64,000 bases of DNA, taken from assembly GCF_041296385.1 (NCBI RefSeq), contig NC_091015.1:51960345-52024344 (forward strand). Reading direction: 5' to 3'. Source of the stretch: Aphelocoma coerulescens (Eukaryota > Chordata > Aves > Passeriformes > Corvidae). The notes beneath the pieces are model-generated. The model saw only the letters and a list, made by a program, of their open reading frames with translations, did not search any database and was not told where the DNA came from. This document shows positions 49,801-61,800 of the stretch, one piece after another; the stretch's first letter is position 1, and every line of letters starts with the position of its first letter. Made by a program: the position numbers and the translations under genes.

Positions 49801-52800
49801 AATCTCTCTTTCAGGTAGATAAGATAGATATTGGTGATGATGTACTTAGGGACAAATAATCAAATTAGAGACAGTGAGACAGATTTACCCACCTAAGAGC
49901 TTGTTTTGGGTTTAGCTGTTAATAAAAGGCACTGAAATAATACCGTCATCAACAAAGTCATTAACTTCCCTTGCAGTCTGCATGAATACATTGCTGTTCA
50001 CCATATCCTGAGAAGGACTCCTCCCAGGACTTGTAGTTCAAATTATCTGTAACTTTTTTGAAAAAGGTAGCCTCCTTTTATCACAATAGTTGAAACAACA
50101 TAAAGAAGCACAGCTAGCCATACTTAACAGTCAGAAGTAGTCAGTGGGCAGAAGGAACAGGTATGGTGTGGTATCAGAGACGTGTTTGTCACAGACAAGA
50201 GCAACACTGCAGTCTGTGTGCTGGAAACAAAGCAAAATAGTGAAGAGCAAAAGGAGAATAAATTAAAGGAAGGCAAGAGAGAGAAGAAAAGAGAGGGGAG
50301 AAAAAAGGGCAACCACTTTTCTGAGTTTTGATTCAAAGTAAATTTAAGGAGCTGAAAACTTTATATTGGTTTTGGATTCTAGTAGAGTGTGCCTAAGTAA
50401 TGTATCCATTTTCATTATAGTCAAAATTATTTTTGTGGAAATCTATTGCTACATGATTTTTTGCATCTGGAAATAACATATACTTACTGATGTTCCATTT
50501 TACAGTGTTCTTACTCTGGCTATAAATTAGCTTTCTTTTTTGCTTTTGGCTTTTTCTTCTGTTGTTATCTTTTGTTTCATTCATATGGTGGAGAATGAAA
50601 GTTCAGCCTTTAAATTCATTTTTCCTCAGAAGATTCTTTCCAGAACCATCTGTTTCCCAAGAATCTTCAGACACATGTTTGTGATTTCTGCAGTGAAAGG
50701 GGTTCTGCAAGGCCTGGAATATCTTGGTGCTAGTTGTCACCATTTTACTCAATCTAGAAGACAGTGAGTATTTCTTATGGATGTCAGCTAAACTGACTCA
50801 TCCTCAGATGGCAGCCTTGTGGAGATGGGAGCTGGAAGAGTTTTTTTCCCATCATAAGGGAGATTTGATTTGCCTCACTGAATAACCAGAGTGAAAGATG
50901 GGGAGTAAAAATGGGTCTAATTCTAGTGTGATTGTGAAGTCACGATTCCCCCTCAGAGAATCCTTCTCCATGGGTAATGGGAAAGTTCTGCCCTTGTGGC
51001 CTGGCTTTATGACTTTGGGTCTTTGCAGTGGACAAGGGTAATTCCCAAATATTGCTGACACATGGTGTAAAATGTATTCAGCAAAGTAAAACTGACCTCT
51101 TCTGCTGAAGTTTTTAGATTCATCACACCGCCTAGAAAACTAAGGAAAAGCTACTCTTCTGCTTTTTATTTGAGTTTTCTTCAACAGGAATTTGAAGCTG
51201 TTGGAAAGCTGTTTGAGAGCATTGGGAAAGTTTCTATCAACTGATACTCTGTACAGATATGAAATTATTATATTTTGATGTGCAAATGACAGGTACTAAT
51301 TTGTTTGGGTTTGTTGTTTTCTTGGGTTTTGTTTGGCAGGGTGAGCAAGGAGATCTGGGGGAAACAGGTTACTCAGGAGAAACTGGTCTTCCAGGCCCAC
51401 AGGTAACTAACAGAATTTCTGAGTTGTTTTTATGTTAGTTATGGAGAAAATAAATTGTCAATCTTGGTATTTTGTTTGTATTTTGGAAAGCTTTGTTGAC
51501 TTCGGCTAATGAGTATTATGAGTAAGACTTGTCCTTGGTAAATCTCTTCTGTAACCCTGGGGAATTAAATGTGGCAAGTTACATGGGTGCAAGTGAAACT
51601 AGAAGAGGAACATGAGTAGCAAAAATAAGTGATTTAGCCAACACATCTCCAACTTACATGATATTATCAAGCAGATATCTTCAAAATGAATTAATTAGAA
51701 ATTGCTAGCAATAAATACATAAAATTTATTGCATTGACAAAACCAGTGAGAAAAGCTTTGTGTTTAAAAACTTTTCTAGGTGGAGTCATTTTGAAGAGAA
51801 TAATCATGGCAGACTTACAGTAGCTTCTAGTTTAAAGATGCTCTTAAATACTCTAGAGATGCTTTTAACTTTACGTTTTAGGATGGAGAAGACATGCCTA
51901 CTTAATAGTAGGTTGCTTATGGCTCCCTTGGTATCTTAGACACCTCAGTGAGTCTCTGAATCAGGCTGGCAGGCAGTGATTGTCTCAGCTGCTTAACACA
52001 GGCAAATTCTTAGAATGAAACAGCCAGAAGTTTTACCTGTAAGATAAGGCTTGTGAAACAGGCACTGGGATTCTGATTGTTGCAGCAATCTGATTGTCTT
52101 TGGAAGGCTGTTAACATTGAACTGACTTTTTGTTTCAATGGTTTCTTTACATCAGGGCCCAAGAGGACCACAAGGCATCAGAGGACCTCCAGGACCACAA
52201 GGCATGTCAGGCCCTCTGGTTAGCATTAAATAATATATTCCAGCTGTGCACGTTAGGCCTTTTCATTCTCGGTGTTGATGTTGTTCTTACAATGAGTTTT
52301 CAAAAAGCTCATAAAAAGTAGAAACCAAGGGCTTTTTGCTGTAATACTTAAGGAAACTGATTTGCAGCCTCATATGATAAAATAACAGCCCTGAAAATAG
52401 ATTTAGGTGTGTGAATAGCAAGTGCCAGAGTGTGATGAGGTTGTAACTATTGAGCACTGCTGAACTTCTCACTTGTGTGATGCTGTTGATTCTGTGGATT
52501 CTTGTTCTGGAATTACACCATTGTAACTCAAGACTGGAATGTCCTATGCTGTCAGCCTTGGTCATCTGTTTCAGTCAAGTAATGATGCTCATGCTTACAT
52601 ACCCAATTATATATGTGCATTAATATATCTGTGCATATATGCATGTATTAACTAAGTATCTATGTAGATAGAAAATAACATTTATGTCATATTTGATAGC
52701 ATGTTGAGAATTTTTTGGCAGTTGTACAGATGGCAGGAAATAAGTGGAATGATTGGTTGACCAGTAACTTACTTGTGTCCCTCAAAAGCCTAATATTTTT

Positions 52801-55800
52801 ACTGATTCCATAGTAATTTCAAGCGGCAATGAATCCTTGAGTGCAGTGAGCCCTTGATTTTGTCATTGTGCGCCTTTTAACTGGTTCTTCTTATTACAGG
52901 GTAGTCTGGGAGCTCCAGGTTCACCTGGCTCTGTTGGAAAGTTAGGTGCAAGAGGAGCAAAGGTAAAAATTTTTAAAGTATCTAATTGCAGCAATCTAAC
53001 AGTGTCATTCATTCAAGAATCTGACCAAAGAAGCATGGACTAACAAAGGGTTAGTTCCATACTGCGAAACGTGCAGAATGTTAAGTTTTTAAGATATTTT
53101 TAGCTTGCATGGCAAGACAAGTGATGTGCTCAAGGTAATCTTACACATATCAGAGCTATACTAAGAAGGTTTTAGTGTTGCCATGACCACTGTTGTAATT
53201 GCTCTTGTGGTGATGGTTCTGAATGAGACCTGGATTCTCACAAAATGGAGCAGAAGGCAGTATTGACCCTTGAATTTGTTCTATGATTCCTAGAATCTGC
53301 CCAATCCATTGAAAATACTCACCAGTGAATCATAGAATATCTTGTGGATAATGGTTGGAAGGGATCCATGAGAATCATCAAGTGCCACTCCCTACTTCTT
53401 GCAGGACTACTTAAAACTAAACCATAAAGAGCATCATCCATGCTGCTTGAACTCTGACAGGCTTTGTGCCATGATCACTTTTTTGGGGAGCCTGTTCCAG
53501 TGATTAACACTGGATCAGTGACTTCACCCTTGGGTGAAGAAGTTCTTCCTAACCTCCAATCTGACCTTCCCAGTTCAAAGAAGCTGCTTATGTTAACCTT
53601 GTTTTTCTAAAGATTCCAAACAAGTCCAAGGAAGCTTGACTGTTATGATGTCTGTTTTAGAGGAATGAGCATGTTGAGATGAACTGTATAGGCATGAAGT
53701 CAGACAGAAAGGCTAATAACTAACAGCTTGTTCACGTTAGAGTTCACTTACTTATAATAAATGTTATCCTTACTTTCCTTTCATTTATGTGTGTTGATAT
53801 GTGAGATTTTATTTCATAAAAATAACTCAATTTAGGTGTTGTTGCATCTTTGAATCTAAAAATCACAAATAAAAAAAATCACCAGTTAGCTAAGCCTTTC
53901 AGCCTCTTTGAAGAGTTGTAGCATTTAGCTAAGCCTTTCAGCCTCTTTGAAGAGTTGTAGCATTTAGTGACAGAGAAGTACCAGAATGTCAAAGTGCTAC
54001 TATGAAAAACATCACTGTGTGAAAACATATTAAAACAGTGACAAAAATTGGGAAGATATATAGGAATCTCCATCATACATTCCATTTTCTCAGTCTGGTT
54101 TCATGCTGTTTAATATTAAGGTCTTTGTTAGAAGAATGTTCAATGAGAAAGTGTAAACAAAAATGGAATTGAAGAAAAGAAACCTTGCAAGAGGACTAAG
54201 AACACAATGCAGACAGCCTGCCTGGGAAATATAATTTGCTATCAACAGGTGCTTCAGGCTGGTAGAATTCCAGAATATATCCTGCTACCATTAATATATA
54301 TTTTTTCAAACTCCACTTTTTTTTTCGCTTGTAATTCTTTATAACAATGGGAGTTGTATTGAACAAAGGCCTTTGGGGTTTAGCCGCATGAATGCTCAGC
54401 ATGTTCTGATTTGCCAAGTGCCTTCCAGTTCCACCACCAGGAACAGTCCATGAAACATGGTCTGTAATGGAAGGCTTTTGCCCAGCATCAAGTAATCTAT
54501 AAAATGTATAGGCACACTTCAGGTTAAGAGACAAGTTTGTGTTTCAGAGAGAACTCTCCTGAATGAGCCAAACTAATGGTTTTTGTGTTTCAATTATAAT
54601 AGGGTGAACCTGGTGACCCTGGAGAGAAGGGCCTAGTTGGACCACCTGGACAGAGAGGCATTCCTGTGAGTCTTTCTGCCATAATTCAGGACTCCTGTAT
54701 TTTAATACCTATCCATCTGAATCAGTACCCTTCATTCCCTTCTATTTTCTCTATTTGATACCATTAAAATTATTTCACCTTTGGTTCTCAGTTTCCTTAT
54801 GGACACCAGATTTCTTGTGGGCTAGAGAGAATATCTTTTCCCTCAAATTCTCTAAAAGTGAGAAAGTATGATAAATGTAGGGCACACAGTGGAAAGGAAA
54901 TATGACCTCTGTCCTTGTTTTCCCTCTACAGTTTTTGCCATCATTGCTAGTGGTTTTAGATTGTGTTTTGGTAGCTTGTCCTACTTCATCAGTCTTAACA
55001 GCGTGGGCACCTCATTGTAATGGGACATCTTTATTCCAAAATGAAATTGGATATAAACCTAATCCTCTATTAAAAGCTAACTCATAGTATATTTAACCTA
55101 CACAGGGCATGGATGGCAGAGATGCCTATGGTCCTGAAGGAAGCAAAGGAGCAAAGGTGAGTGCTTCAAGTCAGAGAATCTCTCAGTCTCCTTTCTACTG
55201 TGCCATCAAACATGACCATCCATATTTAATTAAAAAGAATGCCAAGTGCATTTCTATGGTTCGGTGAGAGGCTCAGGATTACCACAATCCTTGTGAGACA
55301 TTTTTCCATAGGACATTGTTTTGAGGACCACTCACTCTTATTCTTTCCCTGATGTGTCTATATGTGGAGGATTGTACTTCTTGGAGTACACAGTCCTTTC
55401 TTCCCACTTCAGCCTGCCTGACCAGTCACTGTTACTGGCAAGTATTGGTAGGCCAGCCACTAAAGGACCTTTTAATTTTTCTTCTTTCAGAGGAGGGATT
55501 CCTCAACTACGAAGTTGGGGCTGATACGCTTCAAACACCGTTGCTGTTTTAATGTGAAATATTCTTCTTTGTTCTCCTAAGGTCAGCAGTAAAATCTGAG
55601 GATTAACTTCTGGATTCCTAAGAAATTCTTATCATTCCACTCACAGTGCTGAAAAAAAAAAAGTAATTAAATGCCTACATCCCTAAAATTGTGTAAGAAT
55701 TCAGCTAAAATAAAAAGTATACAGAAAGTATGAGGTCAAAATCATGGCACCAGTGGATCAGTCCATGAGCAAAGTGGTCAGGATGTTGGAAACAGCTGCA

Positions 55801-58800
55801 GTTCTCCTTTCAAAGAGTTTGTGCAGTATTGCAACTAGTCCATTCTTGTTGCTTGTGAAACAGAAAGGGTCCAGTGAATCTCACTGGTAGGCCCATCTAT
55901 TTCACTCTCCCTTTTTGTGGGAGAACCAGAGTGTTGCAGAAAGCTGCAGAAAAGATATGAAAGGCCTTCTAGGAGCCTCTCCAATAGATAAACTCCTTTT
56001 TCAAAAATGGCTTTTTGGTAAAATGGCTCTTGATATTTCTTATTTTCCAATCTCTTTTCTTACCTTCTTAGCTCTACCAATTTCCTTTGATGGCAGGGTT
56101 TCAAGGGTTACACATACTTTATATGCAAGAGGACAAGGACATACATAGGTAGTGTGAATTCTGGTGTTTAGGAAAGATACGCTTCACTTCTGATTGGTTT
56201 TTGTGAGAGCTTCTGTATTTCTCATGGGTGAACAAAGAACACACTAAAAACTGAAGTAACTGAAAACAGTTGATGACTTGACTTCTAGTAAGCCAAGAAA
56301 ATATTATGGTATAATTTTTTAGTCTGGGTGGTACAAAATTTTGAAACTACATTCAAACACTGAATTCTGAATGTTATACTTTACTCATAATTGCTCCACA
56401 TGAATTCCTCTACATGTTATTAGGAGGCATGAATAAGTTTTGATAAAACACTTACTTGAGAAATGGAATATTCTCAAAAATTTAGAAACTGTTGGAAATT
56501 CTTAAAATGCTGCTGTTTTAGATGAGCAAGGTATTAATCTAAAATGGTGTCATTTGAGACCAGACTAGCAGCCACTATTACTTGGATGAGTTCTAAAGCT
56601 GAGAATAATTTTGAAATTGTTTTTGGTTTAATGACATGAAACTCTAAGCAGATTACATCATTCCAGATTCTTACGAAGTCTTTGTCCTTTCTTTTCATAG
56701 GGAGAATCTGGATTCATAGGACATCCTGGTCCAGAGGTATGATTACATGGGCGTTTGCTTGCTTTTTGTCTTGTTTTACATTATTCTTATTTGGAAGAAG
56801 TTACCTATGTTTCTGTCTGTCTTCTCCTTTCCAACAAATTCTGGATTTCATTAATTTTCAGGGAGAAGAAGGAGATCAGGGCATTCCAGGAGCTGAAGGA
56901 CCCAAAGGAATTAGGGGTAGAAGAGTAAGAATGATAAATCTGCTAACTCTGTGAGAGTTCTAAAAGTAAAACCCTTACACCCAAAGTGTTTCTTACCAAA
57001 AGTTTTTTTAATTGGTTCCCACACTAATCTTTTATTGCCATACCTTGGGCAAGAGGTCTTGAGAGAATGCAGGTCTAAATCTTTATTAGTGATGGTTGCT
57101 AATAATTCTTAGGAGTGGTAGTCTATGAAAATGCAGGATCCAACTCACAGTATTATTACAGAGTTTATCTGCCTGATAAAATTTGGTACTAGTGCATGCA
57201 ATTATAAAGAATAAAACTTTTATTTCTATTTTTAGGGTAATGCTGGCACATCAGGTTCCCTGGGAGATCCAGGTGACCAAGGGCCATCAGGACCTATGGT
57301 AATTTTATTTTTTTTTAAATAAAATTTTTATTTTTAAAAATCACCCTTGAACTGCTCTTGAATTTACTATTAGATTGATGGAATATCTAATAGTGTTTCA
57401 CATGGTAAACTATGCTTAATCGGTCTGGCAGTTGCCCAGAGTTATGTCTTGCTTGTGGGTGTGTGTGCACAGGAGCACCTGTTGGAAATAGAACTGCAAC
57501 AATACAATGCTGGCCAGAATTTCTTCCATAGTACCTGGTATTGTCTTTAGGCTGGGTAAATATCTAATTAGAAGAACAGAAAATACTGAAATATAGAACT
57601 GAATAGATCTGCTGAAAGCCAATGCATTTTTTTTAATTTAAAAAGAAAAGCCATTTAAAATCAAACTTGAAGTTAAAGGCACTTATTTAAAGCTTAAATT
57701 GACTATAACCTGTTAATCCATAATACAAGTAGATGCCTTGATGTACTTTTCCAGTGTCTGTGTTCTGCATTTTATACAACAAAATGTTTTATTCTTTATC
57801 TAAGCAAATGAAAGGATTGTGGATTTCAGTAGGATTTAGGACTAGCCCTTTAGGTAGTTAGGAAAATCTCTGTATTTGTCTATCTTTACCCTGTGGCAAT
57901 TCTGAAAATCAGCTCCACAGTGACCAGAAACAATCCCTACTGTTAGTGACTTTCTTGTTTACTTTCTTAAGCTTACTCTTTCAGTTTAAATGTGGAACAT
58001 TACTGGTAACAGTATCTTCACCTGTAAAACATGGCCCACAGGATGTGTACAACTTAGAAAACATTTTTTTCCCTTCTCTTTACACGGTGTTGGTTAATGA
58101 ATGTACCCATCCCAATTTATTCTATGATGCTGGGCACAGAATGGCTAAGAGTGCCTGCTGGAGTACATTGCCCTCTCTGCTACTTGGCCACTCACAAAAT
58201 TTATGGATAGACAGATCTTGTGAGCTGATGATCCACAGCTGTAGGCCTTGCCAGTCCATGGTACAAGAAGTCTTCAGAGATATTTCAAGTTCAAGATCTC
58301 CTCTTCAAGTGTAGAAATGAGAATAGAGCTTGGGATGTATGGGCTTGGTGGGATTACTGCAGTAGCAGTGAATCAGTGAAGTGAGAAAGTGGGAACGCTG
58401 TAAGAAGTGGAAGAGATAGGAATGCAGGAAGAGGTACAGGTAGTAGTCAGGGCCAGCCAAGACAGGCTTGTTTCACCCATCCTTGGTGATTTGATTATCC
58501 AGTGTGTCAAATCTGCACAGCTCAGTCACCACCACTGTAGTGGTACGGTAGAGAGAGGGTAAGGAAAAGAAGTGCGATGTCTGCTGTATCTCAGTGCAGC
58601 TCCCTGAGACTAAGTGAAATTTTTCAGTAGTCTTCTTACGCATCTGAAATGCACACATGATGAATACTCTCAGGCTCCCTTGAAAATTAGTTATTTTTCC
58701 TGTATTTTATTCCTGTTATGAAGATTAAACAATACTTTTATTTTGAAAAAAAGATGCTTGGAGTGCTGTTATTTTCCCACAGCTCCCAAGAAGGTTGCAG

Positions 58801-61800
58801 AGTAGGCAAAGCTGTCATGATGTGTATGTGGTCTGTAGAACTGTGGGGTTTGTACTGTACAAGAGGAGAGTGAAAGCTTGTCACACACCAGATGTTGGAA
58901 AGTTATGTGAAGTGCAAATAACAGAACCATAGGAGAGAATCTGCTGTTTATAAAGGAACCCAGTTCTGAATTATGCTGGTCCTCAAGGGCAACAAGTATT
59001 GAACATTTCAAAACCATTAAGGAAAATGGACTGAGAAATAAATCTGACAAGTAGACTGCAACTCGAAGCAGGTCCACAGAAATCTGTGCTGGGAACTACT
59101 GTCTCCTTGTATTTCAAAGTCATAAACGGTTGTTGGGAAACACTGTTTGCCTGCATTTTCTTTGGGCTACAGAGTAATGGAAATGCATTATCAGGGTCTG
59201 ATTTCTTCAACCTGTGTTTAATTTGTTTCAGGGTGCCAAGGGACCAGTGGGTACCATTTTAATGGAAGTAAGTAATCACCTTACAGCTGACTGTATACTG
59301 CATGGAATTATCTTTAGTACTCTGTTTGTAATCACTGACAGCAATGAGCACAATTAGCTGTTTTAAAACAGTATCTTTTCCATGTGCTTGTCTGAGTGTG
59401 CAGTGGGTTCTTCCATTCTGCAAGCAACCAAGGAATGAGAAACAATTATGCGTGTGGATTAACACCATGTGCTAGCTTTTGCAAACTGTTGGACCATTAA
59501 TATTCATTTATCTGTTTCTTCATATCAGTTGACATACCAGCTCATGTTAGGGTTGCTTTTTCCCGTCTTGTAAAGGAAGGCATTTCTTCAGCAAGTTATT
59601 TTCACTGGGAATAGAAGTGCAGAATTTCTTCACAGTCCTAATCCCATGTAAAATGAACGCTTCTGAGTAAAGGCTTCATTAATCCTCTCATGGATGACTA
59701 CCTGCAGGCAATACTGTTGCAGGTGTGCTCTATGTCCGGAGGGCATCCTCCTCTCCTTCATGGACCTCTCTTTTCCCATGTGAGTCACTACTGGAATGCG
59801 CATTGTTTGTGGAAGTGCCATTGACTGGTGACATCCTAGATCAATTTATTAAACAAAATGAAGAATGGATGGATGATTTCTTAATACTTCAGAACATCAT
59901 TAAATGCCAACAGAATATGTCAAAAAAAATGTGCCTAGTTTCTGCAGCAAGAGGGGAGAGTCCCTGTGTTCCCTGCGCGGGGATTACTGTAACACGCGTG
60001 TATCAAACCAGGAGTCCCATGGAAAAGAAATATATATGGACGGATTCTTGGCAGATGTTTCAGAGATGTTTATTTCTCCAGCTGCATGGCCGGGGCTCTG
60101 CCGAGGAACCCTCACAGTCCGGGCTGAGGGTCCTTGCCTGCACAGGGAAATACAAACCAACCCATGGGGAACGAGGCTGACCAGGGGCAGGGAAACCCCG
60201 TGCCTCCCCCCACCATGTAGCCCTGGGAGAGGGGCCCTGAGGGAGGCACGAGGTTTCCCGAGCCCCTGCTCGGCCTCGTTCCCCATGGGTTGGTTTGTAT
60301 TTCCCTGCGCGGGCAAGGACACTCAGCCCGGACTGTGAGGGTTCCTCGACAGAGCCCCGGCCATGTGGCTGGAGAAATAAACATCTCTGAAACATCTGCC
60401 AAGAATCCATCCATATATATTTCTTTTCCACGGGACTCCTGGTTTGATACACGCGTGTTACAGTAATCCCTGCTGTAACATCCCTGTACTACCTATTATT
60501 AAAAGGAACTGGACTCTGTGATTCTGGATTTACTGTAATGAAAATTATTTTAGGACCTGGGATACAACCTTCAGCTCAAACCAATAGTAAGATTCCCAGT
60601 CTGGGTTGGTCTGGGATTTGCCATTAATTCCTTTTTTCATTTTGATCCTGCAGCCTTGTGAACTTGTGAATTTTACCCGAAAAAACTGCCGTAAGTGGAG
60701 AACATCTTTTTTTACCTCTGATTCCACCTAGTCACTCTTCTTAAATGGAATAGCCTTCACTGAGAACCCTAAAACTGGTCGTTTGTATCTGGGTTCAGTT
60801 TGACTGGTAGTTGTTAATTGTGAAGGGGTTTCAGCAGGTGTATGAAGCAGATTTACACTTTTTGCTCATTTTTCCTATGTGTTTATTACAAAAACACTAA
60901 CAAATATCTCTTTTCCTCATTAAAGATTAAATTAATCTTTGGCATTGTGCCAACACCCTTTGGGGAGTTCTCTTAGTGAAGACAGTATTTGTATATCAGC
61001 TGTCTTCCAGATTATGTGTGTTCATTATGTGTGCTCAGCAGAACCCAGGACAATTTTTTAAAATTCTTATCCAGTAAAATTGCACTGTTTCGCGTATTTG
61101 ATTGTAAAAGAGGAATGTGGTCTTGCACTGACAGACTCTGTCAGTTGTCTGAACTTTTAGTCAGGCTCTTTATTGAAAGCAAATGAATATTTGAAATGAT
61201 TTTAATATGAAATTATATGAAATTATTTTAATGCATATGAGTCCAAAATAATTTAATTGCTCTCCCTCTCTTCCTTCCAGCATGCGCATCAGGTAAGCCC
61301 ACCTGCTCTCTGCACATCCATTCTTTTACAGACTTGAAGAAAAAAACTAACAATGTCTGAGTTGTGGAAAGGTTCTCACACAACTTTTCTGCTTCGATAT
61401 ACAGACGCATGTCCAGCTTATCCAACTGAAGTGGTATTTGCCTTGGATATGTCTGATGACGTTACACCAGCTGCATTTGAAAGAATGAGGAACATTGTTA
61501 CGTTATTGCTGAAGACTGTTAAGATCAGTGAAAGCAATTGCCCAACAGGCGCTCGTGTCTCTGTTGTTTCTTTCAATACCAACATGCACTACCTCATCCG
61601 ATTCTCAGAATTCCAAAAAAGCAACTTGCTGCTACAAGCAGTCCAGAGAATCCCTCTAGAGAGATCCACTGGAAAACGAAATATTGGGGCGGCCATGAGA
61701 TTTGTTGCAAGAAATGTCTTCAAACGTGTTCGTCAGGGCATCCTCACAAGGAAAGTTGCCCTATTTTTTACCAGTGGTCCATCGCAGGATGATGTTGCCA

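Noticed and set aside
59725..60452. Overlapping open frames on both strands containing YQTRSP and WQMFQRCLFL
   Set aside because: The similar proteins on opposite strands result from the inverted repeat itself; there is no start context, splice site or family match.
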